A DNA stretch of 17,540 nucleotides from Burkholderiales bacterium UBA1834 (lineage in GTDB: Bacteria; Pseudomonadota; Gammaproteobacteria; Burkholderiales; Burkholderiaceae_C), in assembly GCA_002339015.1 (NCBI GenBank), contig DDJC01000083.1, positions 9,108 through 26,647 of the forward strand. The letters are read 5' to 3'. The notes under the pieces were generated by a model. It was not told the DNA's origin. It saw only the letters and a list, made by a program, of their open reading frames with translations, and did no database searches. The translations under genes were made by a program, and so were the position numbers. Shown here one piece after another: positions 1 to 6,672 of the stretch; positions within the stretch are counted from its first letter, which is position 1; every line of letters begins with the position of its first letter.

Positions 1-323
1 ACGATGCCCTGGCGCTTGTCGCTCATCTTGAACTGCGTGATGCCGAAGCGGTCGCAGTTGGTGTCGAGCGTGTCGACCTGCAGCTTGGAGACCGGGTCCT
101 TGATGCCGTCGCGGCGGTCGGTCGTGGGCACGTTGTGGTCGCTCACGGCCAGGTTGGCCGACAGGCGCCAGAACTTGCGGCCGGCGATGTCCAGGCCCTC
201 GAAGGCCTGCGGGCTGGTCACTTCATGCAGCAGCTGGCGGTCGATGTAGAGCACGGCGGTGCCGTCATCTTCGGTGTGGACGACGTGTTCGTCCCAGAGC
301 TTGTCGTAGAGGGTGCGTCCCAT
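1..323 (-). CDS. leuC: 3-isopropylmalate dehydratase large subunit, N-terminal part (cut by window edge)
   Basis: LeuC is the large subunit of isopropylmalate isomerase, a cytoplasmic [4Fe-4S] aconitase-superfamily enzyme that interconverts 2- and 3-isopropylmalate in leucine synthesis together with LeuD. Only the first 107 codons are visible. The protein begins MGRTLYDKLWDEHVV, the usual LeuC start, and continues with HEVTSPQAFEGL and the SDHNVPT segment near residue 65, both conserved in LeuC. The cluster-binding cysteines lie beyond the window. The ATG at 321-323 matches the family's usual N-terminus, although no strong Shine-Dalgarno sequence precedes it. A TAAAAT -10-like hexamer lies upstream at 389-394 on the same strand, but I see no convincing -35. 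leuD and leuB would be expected next, outside the window (inference). It is on the same strand as gltA but separated by about 1.1 kb and a terminator, so it is a separate transcription unit. Confidence 0.95.
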   Translation of the reverse strand, partial: MGRTLYDKLWDEHVVHTEDDGTAVLYIDRQLLHEVTSPQAFEGLDIAGRKFWRLSANLAVSDHNVPTTDRRDGIKDPVSKLQVDTLDTNCDRFGITQFKMSDKRQGI

Positions 324-625
324 GGTGGCAAGTGCCCTTGGCGGGCTGGTATCGGGCGTGGGTGAGCGCATACAGCGGGGAGGCGTCGATTTTAAGACAT
401 TGGCCCCGGGCGCGCGAGGGTTATGCCCCCGGGGTCTCGGGGTTACAGTCAGTAATAGGCTGAGGAGGGGTTGGCAATACCCTTGTCTTTGATTTTCTCG
501 ATATTCAGGCTGCGGGTTATTTCACGTTCAGGAGATGCTCTGGATTGCGTTTTGCCTTTGTTTCCGGGTTGGATGCCTCCTGGCGTGCGGGGGCCTGGCG
601 CTTCGATTACAGCGCGGGGCGGGGT

Positions 626-852
626 CTGAGCCGCCATCCGGCCGGGCTTCAATGTTGGCGGTCCCGCCTTCAGCGGGACTGCCCTGCGCTGCTCACGGCG
701 AGGTGGTGCAGCCCAACTCACTGCGCCCCCTGCGGGCGCTCCGTTCAAACATGGTCTGCAAGTCAGATGGACGAAGCATGCGCTGCGCACATGCCCACCT
801 CGCCGCTGCGCTGCTCGGCGCCAACAAGGCGCCCGGCCGGATGGCGGCTCAG
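626..852 (+). repeat. Structured repeat unit A (227 bp, multi-hairpin)
   Basis: The ends form a perfect inverted repeat: 626-647 is the exact reverse complement of 831-852 (22 bp; 19 bp if the last hairpin is left intact). Inside are hairpin 661-667/673-679 (loop CTTCA), an outer stem 707-711/756-760 enclosing hairpin 723-728/734-739, hairpin 776-783/787-794 (one C-A mismatch) and hairpin 817-822/828-833 (GGCGCC, loop AACAA). Its internal part, 654-834, is homologous to the reverse complement of 1078-1251 in unit B; the best stretch, 794-834 against 1078-1118, matches at 40 of 41 positions. It could be a dispersed palindromic element or a structured RNA. The transcribed strand, if any, is unknown. 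Confidence 0.8.
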
Positions 853-1056
853 CCCTTTGATGCCCCGCTCGCCGCATGCACAGGATGCTGTCCTTTGACT
901 TTGGCGGGCCGGCGCGTAACTCGCAGTTCACCAACATGCCGTTGCCTTGATGATTGAGTCCAGCAGGGGCATCGAGACGTGCGCGCCTTGCCCTGCGTCC
1001 TTTAGCCACCCTTTGCACGTCACCACCTGCTCGCATGCCACCAGCGGGGCGAAACA

Positions 1057-1282
1057 GGGATGTGGGGGTGGCTGGTGGGGCGCCTTGTTGGCGCCGAGCA
1101 GCGCAGCGGCGAAGTGGGCGCGCGCAGCGCGCTTCGTGAACTGACTGGCCGCAGTTGTTTGAGCGCAGCGGCGAAGCCGCGTAGCGAGTTCTGCGGCCCC
1201 ACCTCGCCGCGAGCAGCACAGGGCAGTCACGCCTAAGGCGTGACCGACAACAAAGAAGCCCTGCCGGCCACCCCCACATCCC
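1057..1282 (-). repeat. Structured repeat unit B (226 bp), inverted copy of unit A
   Basis: This unit is related to unit A but lies in the opposite orientation. Its ends, 1057-1075 and 1264-1282, pair over 19 bp with a single T/G position (1073/1266), yet their sequence differs from unit A's terminal stem. Inside are hairpins 1079-1084/1090-1095 (same GGCGCC hairpin as unit A), 1118-1123/1127-1132, an 8-bp stem 1147-1154/1191-1198 enclosing hairpin 1168-1172/1176-1180, and 1226-1233/1237-1244 (loop TAA). The order of hairpins mirrors unit A. Stems in equivalent places differ in sequence but still pair. Confidence 0.8.
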
Positions 1283-1354
1283 GCGCCCTGCGCTGCCCCG
1301 ACAAAGCGCCCTCACCTCTGCACGCAGAGAACAGGCACGCAGCCCCAAAAAGCA

Positions 1355-1382
1355 AAAACCCCGGCCTGAAAGCCGGGGTTTT
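1355..1382 (-). terminator. Rho-independent terminator of gltA
   Basis: An 11-bp perfect stem (1355-1365 with 1372-1382; AAAACCCCGGC paired with GCCGGGGTTTT) closes a 6-nt loop. Read on the minus strand it is followed by a T-rich run (TTTTTGCTTTTT). It lies 45 bp after the gltA stop codon and is well placed to end the sdh-gltA transcript. The plus-strand side also ends in four T residues, so weak bidirectional action is possible. Confidence 0.88.
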
Positions 1383-1426
1383 CAAAAGCGAACCACCACC
1401 GCCGAAGCGCTGGTGGTGCCAGCCGA

Positions 1427-2737
1427 TCAGCGTTGGCCGATGGGCTTGACGTCGCGCTTCTCAGCGCCAACGAACAACTGACGGGGACGGCCGATCTTGT
1501 ACTCGGGGTCACCGATCATCTCGTTCAGCTGGGCGATCCAGCCCACGGTACGGGCCAGCGCGAAGATGGCCGTGAACAGCGGCACAGGGATGCCGATGGC
1601 GCGCTGCACGATGCCGGAGTAGAAGTCCACGTTCGGGTACAGCTTGCGCGACACGAAGTATTCGTCTTCCAGGGCGATCTTTTCCAGGGCCATGGCCAGC
1701 TTGAACATCGGGTCGTTCTGCAGACCCAGCTCGTTCAGCACTTCGTGGCAGGTCTCGCGCATCAGCTTGGCGCGCGGGTCGTAGTTCTTGTACACGCGGT
1801 GACCGAAGCCCATCAGCTTCACACCGGAGTTCTTGTCCTTGACCTGGGCGATGAACTCGCCGATCTTTTCCACGCCGCCGTTCTTCTGGATGTCGGTCAG
1901 CATGTTCAGGGCAGCCTCGTTGGCGCCACCGTGAGCCGGGCCCCACAGGCAGGCCACGCCAGCGGCGATGGCCGCGAACGGGTTGGTGCCGGACGAACCG
2001 CACAGACGGACCGTGGAGGTCGAAGCATTCTGCTCGTGGTCGGCGTGCAGGATGAAGATACGGTCCATGGCGCGCACCAGCACGTCATTGGGCTTGTACT
2101 CTTCGCACGGCGTGGCGAACATCATCCGCATGAAGTTCTCGGTGTACGAGAGGTCATTCTTCGGATAGATGTAGGGCTGGCCGATGGTGTACTTGTAGGC
2201 CATGGCCACGAGCGTCGGCATCTTGGCGATCAGGCGGATCGCGGCGATCTTGCGGTGCTCGGGGTTGTTGATGTCGGTGCTGTCGTGATAGAAGGCCGAC
2301 AGGGCGCCCACCAGGCCAGTCATGACGGCCATCGGGTGGGCATCGCGGCGGAAACCACGCAGGAAGAACTGCATCTGCTCGTTGACCATCGTGTGGTTGG
2401 TCACGCTCTTGACGAAGTCTTCCTTCTCGCCGGCGTTGGGCAGTTCGCCGTTCAGCAGCAGGTAGCAGGTTTCCAGGAAGTCGCAGTTGGTGGCCAGCTG
2501 CTCGATGGGGTAGCCGCGGTACAGCAGTTCGCCCTTGTCGCCATCGATGTAGGTGATGGTCGAGTTGCAGGAGGCGGTGGACAGGAAGCCGGGGTCGTAG
2601 GTGAACTTGCCGGTCTGACCGTACAGCTTGCGGATGTCGATCACATCCGGGCCGATGGAGCCCTTGTAAATGGGCAGTTCCATGTTGGGGCTGCCGTCGG
2701 AGAACGACAGGGTGGCTTTCACGTCGGACGGGGTCAT
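1427..2737 (-). CDS. gltA: Citrate synthase (type II)
   Basis: This enzyme condenses oxaloacetate and acetyl-CoA to citrate at the entry of the TCA cycle, in the cytoplasm. The 436-residue length fits the hexameric bacterial type II family. The catalytic residues are visible: His269 in GPAHGGANE, His313 in GFGHRVYKNYDPRA and Asp371 in NVDFYSGI. HADHEQNAST near 231-240 is also typical. I chose the ATG at 2735-2737 because AGGAG sits five bases upstream; an in-frame GTG six bases further out (2743) would overlap that Shine-Dalgarno sequence. It lies 128 bp downstream of sdhE on the same strand, and could be co-transcribed or have its own promoter in that gap; I found no convincing -35/-10 pair there. 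The sequence is intact. PrpC, the related 2-methylcitrate synthase, is at the other end of the window, and GltA is distinguished by its N-terminal domain and longer size. Confidence 0.97.
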   Translation of the reverse strand: MTPSDVKATLSFSDGSPNMELPIYKGSIGPDVIDIRKLYGQTGKFTYDPGFLSTASCNSTITYIDGDKGELLYRGYPIEQLATNCDFLETCYLLLNGELPNAGEKEDFVKSVTNHTMVNEQMQFFLRGFRRDAHPMAVMTGLVGALSAFYHDSTDINNPEHRKIAAIRLIAKMPTLVAMAYKYTIGQPYIYPKNDLSYTENFMRMMFATPCEEYKPNDVLVRAMDRIFILHADHEQNASTSTVRLCGSSGTNPFAAIAAGVACLWGPAHGGANEAALNMLTDIQKNGGVEKIGEFIAQVKDKNSGVKLMGFGHRVYKNYDPRAKLMRETCHEVLNELGLQNDPMFKLAMALEKIALEDEYFVSRKLYPNVDFYSGIVQRAIGIPVPLFTAIFALARTVGWIAQLNEMIGDPEYKIGRPRQLFVGAEKRDVKPIGQR

Positions 2738-2865
2738 GAGCACTCCTACTAGGGGTCGGTCTTGTGAAGACGATTATCGGTGACTAGGTATAAACCTTGG
2801 TCGGCATTATGGGTCTTGCACACTCCCCGCTTGTCCTTCGACTCGGGGGGTACAAAACACCCTGA

Positions 2866-3177
2866 CTACGCTTTGGGCACCCGCATCAGCGATAACACCT
2901 GTACGACTTCGGCGCTGGCCAGATCGCCCTGCGGTTCCTTGCGGACCAGAAGCAGATCAAGCAGGTCATTGTCAGACAGGTCCATCAGTTGAAGCAAGCC
3001 CTGGACCAGCGGCGTGGTCAGGTGGTCGCCATGGCGCTCGAAGAACCTGTCAATGAAGATGTCGTTCTCGAGCAGCCCACGGCGGCAGCGCCATCGCAGC
3101 CGCCGCAGCAGATCCGCGTCAGGCGCGGCCGGGGTGCTGGCGTCGGCTTCGGGCAGGAATTGGCGCTGTTCGGTCAT
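2866..3177 (-). CDS. sdhE: FAD assembly factor SdhE (succinate dehydrogenase flavinylation factor)
   Basis: SdhE is a small cytoplasmic protein that binds SdhA and promotes covalent attachment of FAD. The protein is 103 residues if started at the ATG at 3175-3177, against roughly 90 for the enterobacterial form; the extra length is an N-terminal Ala/Pro-rich tail. The signature RGxxE motif is present as RRGLLENDIFIDRF (Arg33, Gly34, Glu37), followed by the acidic helix LSDNDLLDLLL (67-77). It starts 13 bp after the sdhB stop, as expected for the last gene of an sdhCDABE operon. A GTG nine bases upstream (3186) is an alternative start, and neither has a clear Shine-Dalgarno sequence, so the first few residues are uncertain. 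Confidence 0.92.
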   Translation of the reverse strand: MTEQRQFLPEADASTPAAPDADLLRRLRWRCRRGLLENDIFIDRFFERHGDHLTTPLVQGLLQLMDLSDNDLLDLLLVRKEPQGDLASAEVVQVLSLMRVPKA

Positions 3178-3190
3178 CGCAAGCACGAGG

Positions 3191-3892
3191 TCAGACGGCG
3201 CGGCGCACCATCAGTTCCTTGATCTTGCCGATGGCCTTGGTGGGGTTCAGACCCTTGGGACACACGTCCACGCAGTTCATGATCGTGTGGCAGCGGAACA
3301 GGCGGTACGGGTCTTCGAGGTTGTCCAGGCGCTCGGCCGTGCCTTCGTCGCGGCTGTCGGCGATGAAGCGGTAGGCCTGGAGCAGGCCGGCGGGGCCCAC
3401 GAACTTGTCGGGGTTCCACCAGAAGCTGGGGCAGCTGGTCGAGCAGCTGGCACACAGGATGCACTCGTACAGGCCATCGAGTTCTTCACGCTCCTCGGGC
3501 GACTGCAGACGCTCCTTCTCGGGCGGCGGCGTGTCGTTGATGAGGTAAGGCTTGATGGAGTTGTACTGCTTGAAGAACTGCGTCATGTCCACGATCAGGT
3601 CGCGGACGACGGGCAGGCCGGGCAGCGGCTTGAGCACGATCACGCCGGGCAGCGTGCGCATGTTGGTCAGGCAGGCCAGACCGTTCTTGCCGTTGATGTT
3701 CATGGCGTCCGAACCGCAGACGCCTTCACGGCAGGAGCGGCGGAACGACAGGGTGGGATCCACGGCCTTGAGCTTGACCAGGGCGTCCAGCAGCATGCGC
3801 TCGTGACCGTCGAGTTCGATCTCGAGGGTCTGCATGTAGGGCTTGGCATCCTTGTCCGGGTCGTAGCGGTAGATCTGGAATGTGCGCTTCAT
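3191..3892 (-). CDS. sdhB: Succinate dehydrogenase iron-sulfur subunit
   Basis: SdhB carries electrons from the SdhA flavin to the membrane quinone site of complex II. The 233-residue protein has all expected cluster ligands. The [2Fe-2S] site is Cys54, Cys59, Asp62 and Cys74 in SCREGVCGSD and NGLAC, with Asp as one ligand as in E. coli. The [4Fe-4S] site is Cys144, Cys147, Cys150 and Cys211. The [3Fe-4S] site is Cys154, Cys201 and Cys207. The ATG at 3890-3892 has an AGGA sequence a few bases upstream and gives the usual family N-terminus. It lies 31 bp after sdhA, in the same operon. Confidence 0.97.
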   Translation of the reverse strand: MKRTFQIYRYDPDKDAKPYMQTLEIELDGHERMLLDALVKLKAVDPTLSFRRSCREGVCGSDAMNINGKNGLACLTNMRTLPGVIVLKPLPGLPVVRDLIVDMTQFFKQYNSIKPYLINDTPPPEKERLQSPEEREELDGLYECILCASCSTSCPSFWWNPDKFVGPAGLLQAYRFIADSRDEGTAERLDNLEDPYRLFRCHTIMNCVDVCPKGLNPTKAIGKIKELMVRRAV

Positions 3893-3923
3893 GATGATTC
3901 CTAATTCCTGGTGTCGCTGGCGG

Positions 3924-5702
3924 TCAGAACGTACGGACCTTCGGGGGAACGGATTCCACCGTCAGGGGCTGCAGGTTGACCGGCTTGTAGTCAAGGCGGC
4001 TGCCTTCGGAGTACCACAGCGAGTGCTTCATCCAGTTCTCGTCGTCGCGGTTCGGGAAGTCGTCGTGGGCGTGGGCGCCACGGCTTTCCGGACGGGCCGC
4101 GGCGGCGACCATCGTGGCCTGGGCGGCTTCGATCAGGTTCTCGACTTCCAGGGCCTCGATGCGGGCGGTGTTGAACACCTTCGAGTTGTCCTTCAGGCCG
4201 ATGCCCTTCACGCGCTCACGCACCTGGGCGATCTTCTTGACGCCCTCGTCCATGCTCTTTTGCGTGCGGAACACGCCGGCATGGGCCTGCATCGTGGCAC
4301 GGATCTCGTTGGCCACGTCCTGCGAATACTCGCCGTTCTTGGCACCATCGAGACGGGACAGGCGCGACAGGGTGTAATCGGCGGCGTCCTTGGGCAGAGG
4401 CTTGTGCGACTTGGTCTTGAGGTTGGTCTCGACGATGTGGTTGCCGGCCGCGCGGCCGAACACCACCAAATCGAGCAGCGAGTTGGTGCCCAGGCGGTTG
4501 GCGCCATGCACCGACACGCAGGAGCACTCGCCCACGGCGTACAGGCCGTTGATGATCTCGTTGTGCTTGCCGTTGGCCGGCACGACCACCTGGCCGTAGA
4601 CGTTCGTCGGAATGCCGCCCATCTGGTAGTGGATGGTAGGCACGACCGGGATCGGCTCCTTGGTGATGTCGACGTTGGCGAAGTTGTGGCCGATCTCGAA
4701 CACCGAAGGCAGGCGCTTGTGGATGGTCTCGGCGCCCAGGTGGGTCATGTCCAGAACCACGTAGTCCTTGTTGGGACCACAGCCACGGCCTTCCTTGATT
4801 TCCTGATCCATCGAGCGGGACACGAAGTCGCGCGGGGCCAGATCCTTCAGGGTGGGCGCGTAACGCTCCATGAAGCGCTCGCCATTGCTGTTGCGCAGGA
4901 TCGCGCCTTCGCCACGGCAGCCTTCAGTCAACAGCACGCCCGCACCGGCCACGCCGGTGGGGTGGAACTGCCAGAACTCCATGTCTTCCAGCGGGATGCC
5001 GGCGCGAGCCGCCATGCCCAGGCCGTCGCCCGTGTTGATGAAGGCGTTGGTGGAGGCCTGGTAGATGCGGCCGGCGCCACCGGTGGCGAACAGCACGGTC
5101 TTGGCGTGCAGGATGTGCACGTCGCCGGTTTCCATCTCGAGCGCGGTCACGCCCACGGCATCGCCATCGGCGTCGCGGATGATGTCCAGCGCCATCCACT
5201 CGACGAAGAACTGCGTGCGGGCCTTGACGTTCTGCTGATACAGCGTGTGAAGCAGGGCGTGGCCGGTACGGTCGGCCGCGGCGCAGGCGCGCTGCACGGG
5301 CTTCTCGCCGTAGTTGGCGGTGTGGCCGCCGAAGGGGCGCTGGTAGATGGTGCCGTCGGCGTTGCGGTCGAAGGGCATGCCGAAGTGCTCGAGCTCGTAC
5401 ACGACCTTGGGCGCTTCACGGCACATGAACTCGATGGCGTCCTGGTCACCCAGCCAGTCGGAGCCCTTGATGGTGTCGTAGAAGTGGTAGTGCCAGTTGT
5501 CTTCGGACATGTTGCCCAGCGAGGCACCGATGCCGCCCTGCGCCGCCACGGTGTGCGAGCGGGTCGGGAAGACCTTGGACAGCACGGCCACGTTCAGGCC
5601 GGCCAGGGACAGTTGCAGCGACGCGCGCATGCCGGAGCCGCCAGCGCCGACGATCACGACGTCGAACTTGCGGGTGGGGAGAGAGGTCACGATAGCGGAC
5701 AT
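3924..5702 (-). CDS. sdhA: Succinate dehydrogenase flavoprotein subunit
   Basis: SdhA oxidises succinate to fumarate with a covalently bound FAD, on the cytoplasmic face of the membrane as part of complex II. At 592 residues the length is normal. The dinucleotide-binding motif GAGGSGMRAS starts at residue 19. His50 in SHTVAAQGG is the expected covalent FAD attachment site. His247 (HPTG), Arg291 (PRDFVSRS), His358 (TIHYQMGG) and Arg403 (ANRLGTNSLLD) match the dicarboxylate-binding and proton-transfer residues of the family. The Shine-Dalgarno sequence GGAGG lies nine bases before the ATG and is embedded in the end of sdhD, whose stop codon is only 3 bp upstream, suggesting tight translational coupling. 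Confidence 0.98.
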   Translation of the reverse strand: MSAIVTSLPTRKFDVVIVGAGGSGMRASLQLSLAGLNVAVLSKVFPTRSHTVAAQGGIGASLGNMSEDNWHYHFYDTIKGSDWLGDQDAIEFMCREAPKVVYELEHFGMPFDRNADGTIYQRPFGGHTANYGEKPVQRACAAADRTGHALLHTLYQQNVKARTQFFVEWMALDIIRDADGDAVGVTALEMETGDVHILHAKTVLFATGGAGRIYQASTNAFINTGDGLGMAARAGIPLEDMEFWQFHPTGVAGAGVLLTEGCRGEGAILRNSNGERFMERYAPTLKDLAPRDFVSRSMDQEIKEGRGCGPNKDYVVLDMTHLGAETIHKRLPSVFEIGHNFANVDITKEPIPVVPTIHYQMGGIPTNVYGQVVVPANGKHNEIINGLYAVGECSCVSVHGANRLGTNSLLDLVVFGRAAGNHIVETNLKTKSHKPLPKDAADYTLSRLSRLDGAKNGEYSQDVANEIRATMQAHAGVFRTQKSMDEGVKKIAQVRERVKGIGLKDNSKVFNTARIEALEVENLIEAAQATMVAAAARPESRGAHAHDDFPNRDDENWMKHSLWYSEGSRLDYKPVNLQPLTVESVPPKVRTF

Positions 5703-5705
5703 TTT

Positions 5706-6068
5706 TTACAGCCTCCAGAGCACTTGGATGGACCAGCCGGCGCAGCCCACGAGCCACACGATGCTGAACACTTGCAGGCCCAGGCGGATGCCGACCGGCT
5801 TGATGTAGTCCATGAAGATGTCACGGACGCCCACCCACACGTGGTAGAGGATGGCGATGATGACCACGAAGGTCAGGAACTTCATCCATTGCTGGGAGAA
5901 GATGGCAGCCCACTTGTAGTAGCTGACGGGCTCGCCGATGACGACCTGCAGCAGCAGCACGATGGTGAACAGGGCCATGATGATGGCGGTGGCGCGCTGG
6001 GCGATCCAGTCACGCAGGCCATAGTGCGCACCGGTGACGATGCGCTTGGTACCGTAGTTTTGAGACAT
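5706..6068 (-). CDS. sdhD: Succinate dehydrogenase membrane anchor subunit
   Basis: SdhD is the second small membrane subunit that binds heme b and ubiquinone in complex II. The protein of 120 residues has three hydrophobic segments at about 27-47, 62-83 and 96-117. His76 in LYHVWVG aligns with the E. coli SdhD heme ligand, and Asp87-Tyr88 in the following MDYIKP stretch corresponds to the quinone-site Asp-Tyr pair. The frame stays open much further upstream, but the ATG at 6066-6068 gives the normal N-terminus, MSQNYGTKRIVTGAHYGLRDW, has GGAA upstream and starts 23 bp after sdhC. Longer versions would overlap sdhC. Confidence 0.94.
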   Translation of the reverse strand: MSQNYGTKRIVTGAHYGLRDWIAQRATAIIMALFTIVLLLQVVIGEPVSYYKWAAIFSQQWMKFLTFVVIIAILYHVWVGVRDIFMDYIKPVGIRLGLQVFSIVWLVGCAGWSIQVLWRL

Positions 6069-6091
6069 GGGGACGTTTCCTGCGGTGGGGA

Positions 6092-6526
6092 TCAGAACAG
6101 GCCGAACAGCTTGGCGCCCAGAACCAGCGTCAGGGCCACGCTGATGGCCAGCACGGCCAAGGCGGTGGTGCGACCGGATTCCTTGGTCACGGCGTCGTGG
6201 TTGAAATCCATGGCCAGGTGACGGACACCCGCGCAGAAGTGGTGCAGGTAGGCCCAGATCAGGCCCAGGGCGACCAGCTTGAAGAACCAGCCCGGAATGA
6301 CACCGCAACCCGCCACGAACAACGACGTGAACTGGTCATAGCTGATTTCGGAGGTCACGCTGGTGTCGAACATCCAGATGACGAAGGGCAGCAGGACGAA
6401 CATCACAACGCCGCTGACACGGTGCAGGATCGAGACGATCCCGGCCGGCGGCAGGCGGTAACTGACGATGTCAGTGACGTGGATGTTCCGGTAGACGGGG
6501 CGGGGAGATTTCGCGTTGTCAGCCAT
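6092..6526 (-). CDS. sdhC: Succinate dehydrogenase cytochrome b556 subunit
   Basis: SdhC is the first membrane subunit of complex II. The 144-residue protein has three likely transmembrane segments (about 31-52, 78-98, 121-143). SILHRVSG (residues 32-39) contains the Ser32 and Arg36 that correspond to the E. coli quinone-site Ser27 and Arg31. His96 in LHHFCAGVRHLAMDF is spaced like the E. coli heme ligand His84. The ATG at 6524-6526 gives a normal N-terminus (RPVYRNIHVTDI), although the preceding bases are A-rich rather than a clear Shine-Dalgarno. It is the first gene of sdhCDABE and lies 146 bp after the GntR gene on the same strand. Confidence 0.95.
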   Translation of the reverse strand: MADNAKSPRPVYRNIHVTDIVSYRLPPAGIVSILHRVSGVVMFVLLPFVIWMFDTSVTSEISYDQFTSLFVAGCGVIPGWFFKLVALGLIWAYLHHFCAGVRHLAMDFNHDAVTKESGRTTALAVLAISVALTLVLGAKLFGLF

Positions 6527-6572
6527 TTTTGATGGGCTCTACGAGCGTCGTGGAACGGTTACAGAAACATGA

Positions 6573-6611
6573 ATTTTAGGGCAATCCCTTGCGCAAGGCA
6601 CCTGGTCAGGT
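6573..6611 (-). promoter_or_regulatory. Putative sdhC promoter with two adjacent palindromes
   Basis: Reading on the minus strand, a TAAAAT -10-like hexamer lies at 6573-6578, 46 bp before the sdhC ATG. No good -35 is seen at the right spacing. That region is instead occupied by a perfect 12-bp palindrome (CCTTGCGCAAGG, 6587-6598) and, one base further, an inverted repeat ACCTG-GT-CAGGT (6600-6611). A weak -35 overlapped by palindromes suggests control by a DNA-binding protein, which I cannot name. Confidence 0.35.
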
Positions 6612-6672
6612 TTGCGTCATCGCGTGACACGTGCCCTGTTGGCGCGGGGAAAGGCAAGGAACGAGTGGGTTT

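Larger units (their letters stand above)
324..1354. other. Long intergenic region with structured repeats, no convincing gene
   Basis: This gap between leuC and the gltA terminator has no ORF with a recognisable protein or a believable ribosome binding site. Positions 324-480 hold the leuC leader and a G/C-rich stretch. Positions 480-570 are AT-richer than the surroundings. Positions 626-852 and 1057-1282 are two related repeat units in opposite orientation, described separately. The 853-1056 spacer between them shows nothing I recognise. Long open frames cross the region on both strands, but their translations are rich in Arg, Ala and Pro and follow the inverted repeats, so they look like by-products of GC-rich repeats. 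Confidence 0.8.

Noticed and set aside
626..1282. Retron, CRISPR array or transposon reading of the inverted repeats
   Set aside because: There is no reverse transcriptase, cas or transposase gene nearby. The repeats are two inverted units, not a spaced direct-repeat array. The terminal stems differ between copies, unlike the fixed ends of an insertion sequence, and I could not see target-site duplications.
449..1348. 299-codon minus-strand open frame, and shorter overlapping frames, in the leuC-gltA gap
   Set aside because: The translation is Arg/Ala/Pro/Cys-rich, follows the inverted repeat units, has no ribosome site and resembles no protein I know. Overlapping frames on both strands are equally long-lived, as expected in GC-rich repeats.
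1433..2752. 439-codon plus-strand frame opposite gltA
   Set aside because: It is a mirror frame of the citrate synthase gene, without recognisable domains.
2738..2865. gltA promoter in the sdhE-gltA gap
   Set aside because: TATACC- and CATAAT-like hexamers exist on the minus strand but none has a credible -35 at 16-18 bp, so no promoter is called.
3882..6221. 779-codon plus-strand frame opposite sdhA, sdhD and part of sdhC
   Set aside because: It is antisense to clearly recognised genes, its composition (His, Val, Asp, Gly, Leu-rich) is typical of the mirrored frame of GC-rich coding DNA, and it spans several gene boundaries.
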